Assembly: GCA_003225555.1 (NCBI GenBank)
Contig: QIAM01000100.1
Coordinates: 1-63,550, forward strand
From: Acidobacteriota bacterium
Lineage (GTDB): Bacteria > Acidobacteriota > Terriglobia > Terriglobales > Acidobacteriaceae
DNA length: 63,550 bases
Direction of reading: 5' to 3'
Shown: one piece after another, positions 44,122 to 53,905 of the stretch
Position numbering within the stretch: the stretch's first letter is position 1
Layout: each line of letters starts with the position of its first letter
Notes under the pieces: model-generated
Databases searched by the model: none
Told to the model about the DNA's origin: nothing
What the model saw: only the letters and a program-made list of their open reading frames with translations
Position numbers and translations under genes: made by a program

Positions 44122-45063
44122 ATGCTGAACTGGATCGTAATCGGAATCGGCGACATCACAACCAGACGCGTCATCCCCGCGATCGAAGCGGAAGCCCGAA
44201 GCCGCTTGTACGGCGTGGTCACACGCGACCCGGCAAAAGCGGCTGGTCTGGATACGCAAGTGTGGACCACGTTGGACGAAGCGCTGGCAGACCCGGCTGC
44301 ACAAGTCGTCTACGTCGCAACTCCCGTGTTCCTGCACGCGCCACAAACGATCCTGTGTTTAACGGCCGGCAAGCATGTGTTGTGCGAGAAACCAATGGCC
44401 ATGAACGAGGCGGAAGCCCGTACTATGCTTCGCGCAGCTGAGGAGAGCGGCAAGCTCTTGGGTGTAGCTTACTATCGGCGTGCGTATCCCAAGGTGCAAC
44501 GCGCGAGACAACTATTGGAAGCCAGCACCATCGGCAAGCCAGTTCTCGCCGAGCTCACTTGTCATGGCTGGTTCGATGGACAAGGCAACCGGAGTTGGCT
44601 GGTCGATCCCGCAAAGGCGGGAGGCGGCCCCCTCCACGACATCGCTTCGCACCGCATCGACGTGCTGAACTATCTCTTCGGCCGCCCGGTGCGAGCCACC
44701 GGCTATCTCTCCAACGTCGTCCACAAATATCCCGTCGAAGACAATGCCACCATCATGATCGATTACGAACGTGGCCTCCGCGGCATCGTGGACGTTCGCT
44801 GGCACTCCAAGGTGAGTCGGGACGAATGCCGCATCCGCGGGACTGACGGAGAGATGGAACTCACTCCCCTAAACGGGCCGGAACTGGTCTATCCCGCAGG
44901 CCGCGAGAGTTTGCCCCCGCATGCCAACCTGCATTATCCGATTATCGAAAACTTCGTCGACGCCGTACTCGGTAAGACTCCCATGCTTGCCAGCGGCGCT
45001 TCTTCCATCTGGACAGACTGGATCACGGAGCAGGTGCTACGGCACAAGTCCCAGCACCGATAA
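44122..45063 (+). CDS. Gfo/Idh/MocA-family oxidoreductase
   Basis: 313 residues. Rossmann NAD(P)-binding start WIVIGIGDITTRRVIPAIEA, then HVLCEKPMAMNEAEARTMLR with the EKP motif that positions the nicotinamide. The C-terminal beta-sheet domain includes AGGGPLHDIASHRIDVLNYL with the catalytic-type His. Members oxidise or isomerise sugars and inositols. No sugar pathway is adjacent, so the substrate is unknown. It follows the HU gene but is separated by a terminator. Confidence 0.92.
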   Translation: MLNWIVIGIGDITTRRVIPAIEAEARSRLYGVVTRDPAKAAGLDTQVWTTLDEALADPAAQVVYVATPVFLHAPQTILCLTAGKHVLCEKPMAMNEAEARTMLRAAEESGKLLGVAYYRRAYPKVQRARQLLEASTIGKPVLAELTCHGWFDGQGNRSWLVDPAKAGGGPLHDIASHRIDVLNYLFGRPVRATGYLSNVVHKYPVEDNATIMIDYERGLRGIVDVRWHSKVSRDECRIRGTDGEMELTPLNGPELVYPAGRESLPPHANLHYPIIENFVDAVLGKTPMLASGASSIWTDWITEQVLRHKSQHR

Positions 45064-45069
45064 GCCTGA

Positions 45070-45110
45070 CTCCGCGTTCTCTGCGGCAGTTCTCAGCGAC
45101 CTCTGCGAGA
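45070..45110. repeat. TCCGCG..CTCTGCGG intergenic repeat, copy A
   Basis: The 38-nt segment from 45071 matches 59098-59135 in 34 of 38 positions (both contain ctctgcgg, gttctc and gcgacctctgcga). It is of the low-complexity type found between genes elsewhere here. Confidence 0.6.
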
Positions 45111-45127
45111 GTGGTTTTGACGCTATC

Positions 45128-46429
45128 TCACTTCCCGTACTCGTTCCTCACCACCTCGCCGCCCTTCATCACAAACTTCACTTTCTCCAGCGTAGTCACA
45201 TCCTTCAGGGGATCGCCATCGACCGCGATGATGTCGGCCCACGCCCCCGGCTCGAGGCTTCCGACCTTGCCCGACCATCCCAGCAGATCAGCCGCATTCA
45301 CGGTCGCAGCCTGAATCGCCTGCAGCGGCGTAAGCCCCAGCTCCACCATGACTCCGAACTCGTGCGCATTCAGGCCATGCGGATAGACTGCTGCGTCGGT
45401 GCCAAAGGCAACTTTCACCCCGCTGGCGAACGCGTGCGCGATATTCTTCCGCGCCGCCGGAATCACGTCGCGCGCCTTGGCCAGCAGGGGTGCAGGCATA
45501 TGGGTTTGTTCCGCATTATCGAACATCCAGTCCCCGAGATAGAGAGTTGGGACCAGATAAGTTCCATGCTCCTTCATGGCAGCGATTCCCGCATCGTCAA
45601 TATAGGAGCCGTGTTCGATGGAATCGACTCCCGCCTCGGCGGCCCAGCGAATTCCTTCCGCACCATGGGCATGAGCAGCAACTTTTCTGCCGAGCCGGTG
45701 GGCATCGGCGACGATGGCCTTCATCTCTTCGAGCGTGTACTGCGAATGCTGTGGGTTATCGCCCAGCGACAACACGCCTCCCGTCGCACACACTTTGATC
45801 AGATCCGAACCGTACTTGATGTTCTCGCGGACCTTGTGCTGCACACCTGCCACTCCATCCGCGACGCCGTCTCCGGTGGCGTGGTATTCCGCAGGCAGCA
45901 TGTTGTTGTCGCAGTGGCCGCCGGTGATGCTCAGCGCCGGTCCGCTCACCAGCATCCTCGGCCCGGGGACATCACCCGCGTTAACCGCGTCGCGCAACGC
46001 GATGTCACTGTAACCGCCGGCGCCAACGTTGCGGATCGTAGTGAATCCTGCCAGCAGCGTAAGCCGCGCGTTCTTGGCCCCGGTAAGAGTCTGCCGCGGA
46101 ACGGAAATAGCGAGGCGCTCGTAACCAAACTTCGGATCCATCGTCAGGTGGGTGTGGGAGTCAATGAGCCCCGGCAAAATCGTCGCATTAGGAAGATCAA
46201 TTCCGCTCGTGTTCGGCGCAGTTTTAGTTTCTGCCGTTGCACTCATGCTAACGATCTTCCCGTCTTCGATGACCAGCGTCTGGTTTGGCAGCAATTTGCC
46301 GGTCTTCACATCGAGAACGCGGCCGGCGCGCACCACAACCTGTTTAGGACTTTGCTGAGCGACTAGCTGAACTCCCAGCAATCCCAGCAGGGTCAGAGCG
46401 AGCACGACTGATCGTCGAAGATGTCTCAC
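45128..46429 (-). CDS. Exported amidohydrolase (imidazolonepropionase-like), copy A
   Basis: 433 residues from a GTG at 46429, chosen for the SD (GGGGAGG) and the signal peptide that begins there ([20 protein letters not shown]); an ATG at 46468 is weaker. The metal-dependent hydrolase barrel shows [11 protein letters not shown] (first His pair), [23 protein letters not shown] and [11 protein letters not shown] (last Asp). The C terminus [20 protein letters not shown] matches the paralogue at 47593. It probably acts in the periplasm on small cyclic amides or dipeptides. It follows a DoxX gene after 53 nt on the same strand. Confidence 0.9.
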   Translation of the reverse strand: MRHLRRSVVLALTLLGLLGVQLVAQQSPKQVVVRAGRVLDVKTGKLLPNQTLVIEDGKIVSMSATAETKTAPNTSGIDLPNATILPGLIDSHTHLTMDPKFGYERLAISVPRQTLTGAKNARLTLLAGFTTIRNVGAGGYSDIALRDAVNAGDVPGPRMLVSGPALSITGGHCDNNMLPAEYHATGDGVADGVAGVQHKVRENIKYGSDLIKVCATGGVLSLGDNPQHSQYTLEEMKAIVADAHRLGRKVAAHAHGAEGIRWAAEAGVDSIEHGSYIDDAGIAAMKEHGTYLVPTLYLGDWMFDNAEQTHMPAPLLAKARDVIPAARKNIAHAFASGVKVAFGTDAAVYPHGLNAHEFGVMVELGLTPLQAIQAATVNAADLLGWSGKVGSLEPGAWADIIAVDGDPLKDVTTLEKVKFVMKGGEVVRNEYGK

Positions 46430-46482
46430 GAGCCTCCCCTTGTAGTTTCTATTGAAAGTGGCGGGCATGCTCTTCGGCTACC

Positions 46483-46917
46483 TCACCCGGGCCGGCGACC
46501 GTCCAGGCCCCACACTTGCCCGGCATCAGCAGCGTAGAAAATGATCAGCAGCAACAGTAGCGGCAGAGTATCGAGCCGGGCCCCGAAATAATGCCATAGG
46601 GGAACGCCGTGGCCGGGTTCCCACCAGGCGGCGAGGGTCAGGTTAAGTAGAAACAGAATGCCAACCACAGAAGCAGGACGAACCCAAAATCCCAGCAGCA
46701 GGCAAATTCCAACAAACATCTCCACCACACCGACGAGATAGCCGAAGAAGACGGCATGAGGCAAGACCACACCCGACAGCACCGGCCGGTAAAAATCCAC
46801 GGCGCTTTTTGCGATGTAGTCTTGCAGATAGGTTTGGAAGCCCCCGTGCGCAAACCCCGGCCCAATCAGCTTGTACTCGCCGAACAGCAGAAAAAACACC
46901 GAGGTGACGATGCGCAC
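46483..46917 (-). CDS. DoxX-family membrane protein
   Basis: 144 residues from a GTG at 46917, the only start codon in the frame. Four transmembrane helices: VTSVFFLLFGEYKLIGPGFA, AVFFGYLVGVVEMFVGICLL, VVGILFLLNLTLAAWW and TLPLLLLLIIFYAADAG. DoxX proteins are linked to sulfur or redox stress and membrane quinone reactions; the exact role is unclear. It lies between the CBS gene and an amidohydrolase gene on minus. The protein may be slightly short at the N terminus compared with the family. Confidence 0.82.
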   Translation of the reverse strand: MRIVTSVFFLLFGEYKLIGPGFAHGGFQTYLQDYIAKSAVDFYRPVLSGVVLPHAVFFGYLVGVVEMFVGICLLLGFWVRPASVVGILFLLNLTLAAWWEPGHGVPLWHYFGARLDTLPLLLLLIIFYAADAGQVWGLDGRRPG

Positions 46918-46992
46918 CAGGGCAATCGTCCGAAGCAGCGCGGGAGAGTTCGCGGGCGGAGGTGGGGAAAACAGGGAGAGCGGACTTATGGC

Positions 46993-47430
46993 CTATCCTC
47001 CCGGACCGTCGTTGGAGACGTATTGCTCAAGTGACTCCAGTTCCCGGCTCAAATCGTCGACGCGCCACTCCAGCAGATTGCGGATGGAAAGAATCCCCAG
47101 CAGCTTGCCGTTGTCGTCGGCGACCGGCAGGTGGCGGAAATGGCGCTCCAGCATGGTGGTGAGCGCCTCGCCGGGGCCGGTGCCGCGCGTAGCCATCTCG
47201 ACCGGAGTGGTCATGAGTTCGCGCACCGGCATGGTCTTCGGGTCAGCGCCACTCAGCGACATCTTGCGCAGTACGTCGCGCTCCGTAAATATGCCCGCCA
47301 CGCGAAAGTCGCTATCGACCACCGCCACGGCGCCTACATGGTGGTCCAGCATCTTGTGAATGGCATCGGCCACGCTGGCTTCGAGCGGAACCGCGGCAAT
47401 CTCCCGGTCACAAAGTTCCAGCACGCTCAT
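46993..47430 (-). CDS. CBS-domain pair protein
   Basis: 145 residues from the ATG at 47430, which has GGAGGT four bases upstream. Two CBS domains fill the chain: VPLEASVADAIHKMLDHHVG with GIFTERDVLRKMSLSG, and TRGTGPGEALTTMLERHFRH with GILSIRNLLEWRVDDLS. Such stand-alone pairs bind adenine nucleotides and act as energy sensors; the partner is not known. Confidence 0.93.
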   Translation of the reverse strand: MSVLELCDREIAAVPLEASVADAIHKMLDHHVGAVAVVDSDFRVAGIFTERDVLRKMSLSGADPKTMPVRELMTTPVEMATRGTGPGEALTTMLERHFRHLPVADDNGKLLGILSIRNLLEWRVDDLSRELESLEQYVSNDGPGG

Positions 47431-47592
47431 AAGCACCTCCCTGAGGTTCGAAACCGAACTGACCCGGCGCCCGTAAGAGACACGAGACGGATTGACGCAT
47501 TATGCTTCTGGCGAAGCGGATGTCAAGTGAATTTGCAGGACAATATTGCGAGTCCCACCTGGTTGGCTGGCCAGCGCCTCCCGATACAGGAA

Positions 47593-48903
47593 TCACCTGA
47601 TGTCGCCGCGGAAGACTTTCCCATCCTTCATCACAAATTGCACGCTCTGCAGCGTCTTGATGTCGCGTAGCGGATCACCGCTTACTGCGATTATGTCGGC
47701 GAAAGCACCGGGAGCGACCACCCCGATCTTCCCTTCCATATCCAGCATTACAGCCGCACGTGAAGTTGCGCTCTGGATCGCGTCCATCGGCGTCATACCG
47801 AATTCGACCATGCGGAGGAATTCCTGGGCGATGGGTTCGGTCCAGGGAATCCCCCCCATGTCGGTTCCGAAAGCGATCTTCACTCCTGCCTTCAACGCCT
47901 TTTTGAACGACGGCTCATGCACTGAGGCCCTCAGACGATCACGTTGCCCGCCGGGCGTGTCGGCCGGAGCCCAGTCCTTGTAGTAGGGACTGATCGTGGG
48001 CACGTACCACGTCCCTTGCTTCAGCATCTGAGGAATCGCGGCATCGTCAAGGTCGAGACCGTGCTCGATCGAGTCGCACCCGCCGTCCAGCGCCCGATGC
48101 AGCCCGATGCCGCTATAAGCATGGCAGGCCACTTTCTTTCCCCAGCCATGGGTCTCGTCGACAATCGCCTTCAGCTCTTCGACCGTGAGCGTGGGCTGCG
48201 ACACCAGTTCTCCGTTCTTACCCACCCAGGAACGATGGGTCATGTAGACCTTGATCCAGTCCGCACCGTGGTCGAGTTGTTCCCGCGCCGCCTTTCGGGC
48301 CTCGACGGGACCGTCCACGATCTGTGCGCCCTTCGGCATGTCCAACTCGGGAGCATAGCCTTCCAGCATGTAACCGCCCGTGGTCGAGATGGCTCGCGTC
48401 GAGACAAATAGCCGCGGACCGGGAATGTAGCCTTTCTCGATGGCTTCCTTGATTCCCACGTCGCCATAACCCGCGCCTTCGGTCTCGACGTCGCGCAGCG
48501 TGGTAAAGCCCTGCTCCAGCGCTCGCCGCGCCGCGACCGTTGCCCTCGCGGCCCGCAACGCCAAAGGCGCGTTGAGAATGTTGGCGTCGTATCCGCCCTG
48601 CGCCGGGTCCTCTCCCTGCAGGAAAATGTGCGTGTGCGAATCGATGAGGCCCGGCAGAACCGTGGCCTTGGACAAGTCAATGACGGTCGCACCCGCCGGA
48701 GTCTTCGCGCTCGCAGCGTCGGACACGCTTTCAATGTGGTTGCCGCGAATGACGATGACCTGATCGCGGCGCGGCGTGCTTGCCTTTCCATCGATCAGAG
48801 TGCCGGCACGAATCACGATAATCTGCGGTGTCGACGCACTGGGCTCCTGCGCGGCTGCGTTCGCGGTTAGTACAACACATAAGATCCAGAGTAAGTGCTT
48901 CAC
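47593..48903 (-). CDS. Exported amidohydrolase (imidazolonepropionase-like), copy B
   Basis: 436 residues from a GTG at 48903 with GGGAGAG upstream and a signal peptide (KHLLWILCVVLTANAAAQE). The barrel motifs LIDSHTHIFLQ, VACHAYSGIGLHRALDG, SIEHGLDLDD and FGTDMGGIPWTE hold the metal ligands. The C terminus DIIAVSGDPLRDIKTLQSVQ mirrors copy A at 45128. The sister genes and the one at 5982 suggest an expanded family of secreted cyclic-amide or peptide hydrolases. The RidA gene lies 126 nt upstream on the same strand. Confidence 0.9.
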   Translation of the reverse strand: MKHLLWILCVVLTANAAAQEPSASTPQIIVIRAGTLIDGKASTPRRDQVIVIRGNHIESVSDAASAKTPAGATVIDLSKATVLPGLIDSHTHIFLQGEDPAQGGYDANILNAPLALRAARATVAARRALEQGFTTLRDVETEGAGYGDVGIKEAIEKGYIPGPRLFVSTRAISTTGGYMLEGYAPELDMPKGAQIVDGPVEARKAAREQLDHGADWIKVYMTHRSWVGKNGELVSQPTLTVEELKAIVDETHGWGKKVACHAYSGIGLHRALDGGCDSIEHGLDLDDAAIPQMLKQGTWYVPTISPYYKDWAPADTPGGQRDRLRASVHEPSFKKALKAGVKIAFGTDMGGIPWTEPIAQEFLRMVEFGMTPMDAIQSATSRAAVMLDMEGKIGVVAPGAFADIIAVSGDPLRDIKTLQSVQFVMKDGKVFRGDIR

Positions 48904-49029
48904 GCGATCTCTCCCGAGCCGTCCACCGGAAATTGACCGGACGACCCATCGAATATTCACAAGATGATTTGGCGGGAAGGATTCTATACCCTTATTCCAC
49001 AACTGGACGAGTCTGCACATACGCGAGAC

Positions 49030-49422
49030 TTAACGCTCCGGCAGTACCGCGTCCGCTTCAATCTCCACCAGAATTTCCGGCGAGATCAGCGCGCTCACCT
49101 GCAACATCGAAGTCGCGGGACGAATGTCGCAAAATACTTCGCCGTGCGCCTTCCCAATCTTTTCCCACTCTGCAATGTTCGTGACATACATACGGGTGCG
49201 CACTACGTCCTTCATGCTGGCGCCGGCCTTCTTCAGCGCAGTCTCAATGTTCTTCAAGATCTGGACGGCCTGCGCATAGGCGTCTCCCACACCCACGATC
49301 TTTCCGTCCGGCCCAAACGCGGTTGTGCCCGAAACGTAAACATGGGAGCCCATCGTCACCGCCCGAGAGTAACCAACGATTGGCTCCCAGACTGCGCCAC
49401 TTGAAATGTTCTGCCGTGCCAT
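49030..49422 (-). CDS. RidA-family protein (reactive enamine/imine deaminase)
   Basis: 130 residues from the ATG at 49422 with GGAGGT just upstream; the longer frame to 49599 has no support. It shows the YjgF/YER057c/UK114 fold: [60 protein letters not shown] with the conserved Arg, and [15 protein letters not shown] at the end. RidA removes reactive enamines formed by PLP enzymes; the family also includes detoxifying paralogues. Confidence 0.9.
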   Translation of the reverse strand: MARQNISSGAVWEPIVGYSRAVTMGSHVYVSGTTAFGPDGKIVGVGDAYAQAVQILKNIETALKKAGASMKDVVRTRMYVTNIAEWEKIGKAHGEVFCDIRPATSMLQVSALISPEILVEIEADAVLPER

Positions 49423-49710
49423 TCGACCTCCTCGATGTAAGTTCATGTTACAGCGGAGCAAGTAGTTCGGACATGAAGGACCCTTGAAGTCGCAAGACGG
49501 GGCCGCCGAGATCACGAAAGCGAGCGCTGTAGAGCGCTGAAGAGGCTCAATTGGCAGCCAATCCATCACAGTGCCAACACAATGTGCGCTACAACTCACG
49601 CCTGGACACGCCTCGTCTAATGATCAGCAATATGAATCGCAAGGATAAACAAAAGTCACTTGCAATCCGCAGAGACCTGAGGTATCTGTCACGCAAGTAC
49701 TAGAAACGCC
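49423..49710. other. 288-nt gap, no gene recognised
   Basis: Divergent region between the RidA gene and the plus-strand gene at 49711. It contains a small inverted repeat (agcgctgtagagcgct, about 49523-49538) but no clear promoter or RNA gene. Confidence 0.4.
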
Positions 49711-50295
49711 GTGCTGGACTGGGCGCTCGGAGGACTGAACAGAATGATTCCGGAATCGCATGCACTGCAGGAACTCTTTCAGGGTTTGGTCGGACGCCAT
49801 TACGGGGAAGAGATCGGCATTCGCGATCCGCAGATTGTCGCCTACGTTTCGCACCTGCTCGCGGAATTCTGTGATGCCGATCAGTTGTACAAAATTCACA
49901 ATGCCACCGATCGCCCGCTGGCCGACGTCGGAGAAATGCTGCTGGAATCAGATCCAGTCTACGGCCCTGCGCCCTCGTTCGATCGCGAGCGCCAGGTACG
50001 CAAGCATATCGGGGACTATGCTCTCTTCTTCACCGGAATGTTTCCCGAAAGCATCAACCAGTTTCGTCTGCGGAACCAGCGCCTGGAAAACTTTGTCGAC
50101 TGGATGAAGGCCGGCAAGGAAAGCTATTACATCGTCTCCAAGTTTGAGCACTTCGAGTATGCCAAGGTCGCGCCGCTGTTCGCCATGCTCTCGAAAAACT
50201 TCGAAGGCTGCGTCTACGGGCTGAACATGGTCAAGAACGACCTGCAGGAAATGCAGCACCCGATCGTCCGTCGCAACGACGATCTGATCATGTAG
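49711..50295 (+). CDS. Conserved-looking hypothetical protein (194 aa)
   Basis: 194 residues from a GTG at 49711; an ATG at 49744 (MIPESHALQELFQGLVGRHY) is an alternative start. The protein is soluble and helical: QIVAYVSHLLAEFCDADQLY, YALFFTGMFPESINQF, ENFVDWMKAGKESYYIVSKF. No metal or nucleotide motif stands out. Composition and codon use fit a real gene. No family recognised. It converges with rsmD, leaving 5 nt between stops. Confidence 0.72.
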   Translation: MLDWALGGLNRMIPESHALQELFQGLVGRHYGEEIGIRDPQIVAYVSHLLAEFCDADQLYKIHNATDRPLADVGEMLLESDPVYGPAPSFDRERQVRKHIGDYALFFTGMFPESINQFRLRNQRLENFVDWMKAGKESYYIVSKFEHFEYAKVAPLFAMLSKNFEGCVYGLNMVKNDLQEMQHPIVRRNDDLIM

Positions 50296-50300
50296 GCGAA

Positions 50301-50888
50301 CTATCCCCGCACGTCCGCGCCAGTACCCATGCGGTAGAAACTCAGAGCAGCGTCCCCCTGCACCAGCTTGCGAAATCTCCGCAGCGGGCCAAACTCCTCT
50401 CCGGGATCGAACTTCTTCTCATGCTCGGCAATCACCACCGACATCGCCCATACCAGGGACGAATCCACCAGCGCCCGCATCGCGTCGCCGTAAGCATTCG
50501 TCAGGTGATATGGAGGATCGAGAAAAACCACGTCGGCCGCCACGTGTTCCCGCTCCATGCGCCAGAACGCCCGCGGCAAGTCGTCTTGCAGTACTTTGAC
50601 GCCGCTGGTGAGTTCCAGGCTGTGCAGATTCTTTTGGATCAATTCGGCCGCCGCGGTGGCAGAGTCTACGAAATAGACTTGTTTCGCGCCGCGACTCAGG
50701 GCCTCGATCCCTACGGCGCCGGTCCCGGCGAACAGATCGATCCAAACGCTGCCCTCGAGCGCCGCCGGATTGCCGGCGGTCAGAACATTGAACAGCGTTT
50801 CCCGCAGTCGGTCCGATGTCGGACGAATATTCATCCCGCGCACCGAGTGCAGGGGACGGCTGCGATATTTTCCCGCGATCACTCGCAT
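50301..50888 (-). CDS. rsmD: 16S rRNA (guanine966-N2)-methyltransferase RsmD
   Basis: 195 residues from the ATG at 50888 (MRVIAGKYRSRPL, the usual RsmD start); the longer frame has no support. SAM-binding Rossmann fold: WIDLFAGTGAVGIEALSRGA, and the catalytic DPPY in VVFLDPPYHLT. It methylates G966 of 16S rRNA during small-subunit assembly. Divergent to the site-2 protease gene. Confidence 0.95.
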   Translation of the reverse strand: MRVIAGKYRSRPLHSVRGMNIRPTSDRLRETLFNVLTAGNPAALEGSVWIDLFAGTGAVGIEALSRGAKQVYFVDSATAAAELIQKNLHSLELTSGVKVLQDDLPRAFWRMEREHVAADVVFLDPPYHLTNAYGDAMRALVDSSLVWAMSVVIAEHEKKFDPGEEFGPLRRFRKLVQGDAALSFYRMGTGADVRG

Positions 50889-50955
50889 GACTGTGTACCT
50901 CTGATTGCGGCCGTCACTCTGGTCCCCCATGTAAAATAACTGGATCGGAAGGTTT

Positions 50956-52077
50956 ATGAGAAGCTGGTCCATCCAGGTGGGACGACTTTGGGGGGTCGAG
51001 GTGCGCATTCACCTCACGTTCTTCCTTCTTCCCCTGTTCGTTTTTTGGACGGAGTACAACGCGCACGGATCGGCCAACGGAGCGCGCGATCTCGCGCTGG
51101 TGGGCATCATACTGGCTTGCGTGGGCGCCCATGAATGCGCGCATATGCTGGCCGCCCGGCGCTACGGCATGACTCCAAAGGCCGTAATTCTTCTGCCCCT
51201 GAGCGGCGTGACCCTGTTTGAAGAATCCCGCGCTGAAAAAGCCTCTTCGAACACTTTGTGGAAACGAGAGGTCCAGCTTGCATTGGTTGGTCCCGTCGTC
51301 AACCTTACTCTAGCAGCTCTTGCCGCGGGAGTTGTGCGTGCGGTTGCCCCCGGAATCAGCCTCTGGTCGTCGCCCTTCCTTCAAGTCGGCAATCTGCCTC
51401 GCAGCTTGGTATGGGCCAATCTCTATCTGGCCGGCTTGAATCTCCTGCCCGCCTATCCTCTCGACGGCGGACGTGTCCTGCGCGCGGTATTCTCCCGTAC
51501 CCTCGACTCCGCTGACGCCACCCGCCGCGCCGTGTCGATTAGTCATGCCCTTGCGATGGTAGTCATGGTTGCAGGCCTGTTCAGCAATGCCTGGCTGACC
51601 ATGATCGGCATCGTGATTTTCTCCGCTGCCCAGCTCGAGGAACGCGCCATTGTCTTCCAGTCCGTTCTCGACAATGTGCGCCTCGAAGAAGTGATGCTCA
51701 CCGATTTCGCCACGCTCTCGCCCGCCGACACACTGGAGGATGCGCTGGAAAAAGCCGTCCACTCCCTGCAGGACGATTTCCCCGTTGTGCGCGGCAGCGA
51801 CATGGTGGGTGTGATTTCGAAGCAGCGCATCCTCGACACGCTGCGGGCGGAAGGCAACGGGTACGTCCAGGCGGTCATGAACAAGATTTTTGAAGTCTCG
51901 GTGAGGCAGGAGTCCTTGGGCTCCGCCTTCCGCAAACTCACCTCGCGCAACTCCAGCATGATCTCCGTGGTCGAGGACCAGCGCCTGGTCGGCATCGTCA
52001 CCCTGCAAAACCTGATGCATTCCATGGCGCTGCTGGCCGAAAGCCGCAAACTCCGCCGCGATAACACGGAGTCCTGA
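50956..52077 (+). CDS. Site-2 protease family (M50) metalloprotease with CBS domains
   Basis: 373 residues. Zinc-site motif HECAH (His59, Glu60, His63) in helix 2, and NLLPAYPLDGGRVLRAVFSR with the third ligand Asp. About six membrane helices (WGVEVRIHLTFFLLPLFVFW first). Residues 235-360 are two CBS domains (ATLSPADTLEDALEKAVHSL, FRKLTSRNSSMISVVEDQRL) that may sense nucleotide state. It cuts membrane-bound substrates within the bilayer, like the Rip3/SpoIVFB group. SD GGAAGG stands just before the ATG. Confidence 0.93.
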   Translation: MRSWSIQVGRLWGVEVRIHLTFFLLPLFVFWTEYNAHGSANGARDLALVGIILACVGAHECAHMLAARRYGMTPKAVILLPLSGVTLFEESRAEKASSNTLWKREVQLALVGPVVNLTLAALAAGVVRAVAPGISLWSSPFLQVGNLPRSLVWANLYLAGLNLLPAYPLDGGRVLRAVFSRTLDSADATRRAVSISHALAMVVMVAGLFSNAWLTMIGIVIFSAAQLEERAIVFQSVLDNVRLEEVMLTDFATLSPADTLEDALEKAVHSLQDDFPVVRGSDMVGVISKQRILDTLRAEGNGYVQAVMNKIFEVSVRQESLGSAFRKLTSRNSSMISVVEDQRLVGIVTLQNLMHSMALLAESRKLRRDNTES

Positions 52078-52104
52078 GAATCTCCTCTTACCGTCGACAA
52101 ACTT

Positions 52105-52190
52105 GTTCTTGGGTGGCGCAGCGTTTTCACCGCTGCGATCAGGTCCTTCCTTTCCCTCATGGCTTTAGCCCCAGAGGTTACCTGGACGGA
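52105..52190. repeat. Intergenic repeat with GGCGCAGCG / CGCTGCG arms
   Basis: tgggtggcgcagcgttttca followed by ccgctgcgatcaggtccttc and a gctttagcccc unit is of a type seen in many intergenic gaps of such genomes. The CGCAGCG/CGCTGCG arms could form a hairpin. No gene. Confidence 0.45.
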
Positions 52191-52291
52191 ATTTCTCAGC
52201 AGACTGTTTAGCTATTGAGGGATAGCCGTCTATGCCCGCCGAAACCGGCGCTTGAACTCTTGTCTCCGTGCTCGGCGGTTAGAAAACGCCT

Positions 52292-53905
52292 TCAGAACAG
52301 CTCCACCGCCTTCGCCACCTCCACCGCCGGAACCCTGCACAACTCACGCAGCACGTCGTCCGGCACCCGCCCATCCACGTGGACGACGGCAATTGCCTCG
52401 CGCGGTTTGCCATTCTCGCCATTCCCCGCGCGTCGCCCGAGAGAAAAATCCGCAATGTTGATCTTGTGATCGCCCAGAATCGTGCCCATCTTGCCAATCA
52501 CGCCGGGCACGTCCCGGTTGCGCACGTAGATAAGATTGCGCTCCAGCGGCGCTTCAATGTCGATGCCATCGATCTGCAGCAACCGCGGAGCGCTCTTCCG
52601 CAACACCGCCCCCTTTACCAGATGCTCTTCCTTCGAGCTCTTGAACAGGACCGAGATCACGCTACCCGCACCTCCGGTGGAGGCTTTCGCCTTGTGCGAT
52701 TCGTGCACCCGCAACCCCCGCGTGTCCGCGATGGATGCCGCATTCACCAGGTTCGCCTTCTCCTCCAGCGCCTGATTGAGCACACCCTTGATCGCGGCAT
52801 TGCGGATCAACTCAGTCTTCCACTCCGCGATGTGGCCGCTGTAACGCAGCGAGATTTCTTCCATCGTCCCCTCGGAAATCTGCGCCAGGAATGCTCCCAT
52901 GCGTTCGGCCAACACAATGTAAGGTTGCATCGCCGCATATTCTTCGGCCGACACCGAAGGCACATTCACCGCATTCTGAATCACGCCATGTTTCAGATAT
53001 TCCTTAACCTGCTGCGCGATTTGCACTCCCACAGCATCCTGCGCCTCGCGCGTGGATCCCCCGGTGTGTGGCGTGAGTACTACATTCCCCAAGGCCAGCA
53101 GCGGCGAATTTTTTGGCGGCTCTTCGGCAAAAACATCAATGGCAGCGGAAGCGACTTGCCCCTGCTTCAGCGCCTCCGCCAAATCCGCTTCGTTCACCAG
53201 TTCTCCGCGCGCGCAGTTCACCAGCCGCACGCCCTTCTTCATCTTCGCTATCGATGCCGCATTGATCATTCCCGCAGTCTGAGGAGTCAGGCCGACATGC
53301 AACGTGATGTAGTCCGCAGCCGCATAGAGTTCGTCCAGGCTGGACATACGGATGCCCTGCTCCTTGGCCACCGAGAGCGACACAAACGGATCATGCGCCA
53401 CGATTTCCATGGCAAAGGCCCGCGCCCTCCGCGCCACTTCCATCCCGATGCGTCCCAGCCCGACAATTCCCAGGACTTTCGCCCGCAGCTCCGTTCCCTG
53501 GAGAGATTTTTTCTCCCACTTCCCGGCATGCATGAGCACGTCCGCACGGCAAAGCTGCCGAGCCATAGCCAGCATCATGCCCAGCGTCTGCTCGGCGACC
53601 GCCACCGCGTTCGCCCCCGGCGTGTTCATGACGGCGATGCCCTTATGTGTGGCAGCATCGAGGTCGATGTTGTCCACGCCAACACCGGCTCGCCCGATTA
53701 CACGCAGTTTCTTGGCGTGTTGCAGAAGCGCAGCGTCCGCCTGCACCGCCGAGCGCACAATCAATGCATCAGCGGACTCGAGATGCTCCGTAAGCTTGCC
53801 GTCCAGCTGATCAGCCGTAACCACCGTCCAACCGGGCTCCTTCAGTTGTTCCACGGCTGCGTTTGAGATCTTTTCTGCGACGACGATTTTCACCGATGAG
53901 TTCAT
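52292..53905 (-). CDS. serA: D-3-phosphoglycerate dehydrogenase
   Basis: 537 residues from the ATG at 53905 (MNSSVKIVVAEKISNAAVEQ). It oxidises 3-phosphoglycerate, the first step of serine synthesis. Motifs: NAD-binding GIVGLGRIGMEVARRARAF, catalytic Arg in LVNCARGELVN, Glu in VFAEEPPKNSPL, and His in VVLTPHTGGSTREAQ. The C-terminal half has the ASB domain and a final ACT domain (RNRDVPGVIGKMGTILGDHK) for allosteric feedback by serine. A class V aminotransferase gene lies upstream on the same strand and may be its partner in the pathway. Confidence 0.95.
   Translation of the reverse strand: MNSSVKIVVAEKISNAAVEQLKEPGWTVVTADQLDGKLTEHLESADALIVRSAVQADAALLQHAKKLRVIGRAGVGVDNIDLDAATHKGIAVMNTPGANAVAVAEQTLGMMLAMARQLCRADVLMHAGKWEKKSLQGTELRAKVLGIVGLGRIGMEVARRARAFAMEIVAHDPFVSLSVAKEQGIRMSSLDELYAAADYITLHVGLTPQTAGMINAASIAKMKKGVRLVNCARGELVNEADLAEALKQGQVASAAIDVFAEEPPKNSPLLALGNVVLTPHTGGSTREAQDAVGVQIAQQVKEYLKHGVIQNAVNVPSVSAEEYAAMQPYIVLAERMGAFLAQISEGTMEEISLRYSGHIAEWKTELIRNAAIKGVLNQALEEKANLVNAASIADTRGLRVHESHKAKASTGGAGSVISVLFKSSKEEHLVKGAVLRKSAPRLLQIDGIDIEAPLERNLIYVRNRDVPGVIGKMGTILGDHKINIADFSLGRRAGNGENGKPREAIAVVHVDGRVPDDVLRELCRVPAVEVAKAVELF

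Noticed and set aside
44921..46366. 481-codon open frame on plus
   Set aside because: It is antisense to an amidohydrolase gene with all family motifs. Long antisense frames are expected at this GC content, and the translation has no domain.
52379..53866. 495-codon open frame on plus
   Set aside because: It is the antisense shadow of serA; the His- and Arg-rich translation resembles no protein family.
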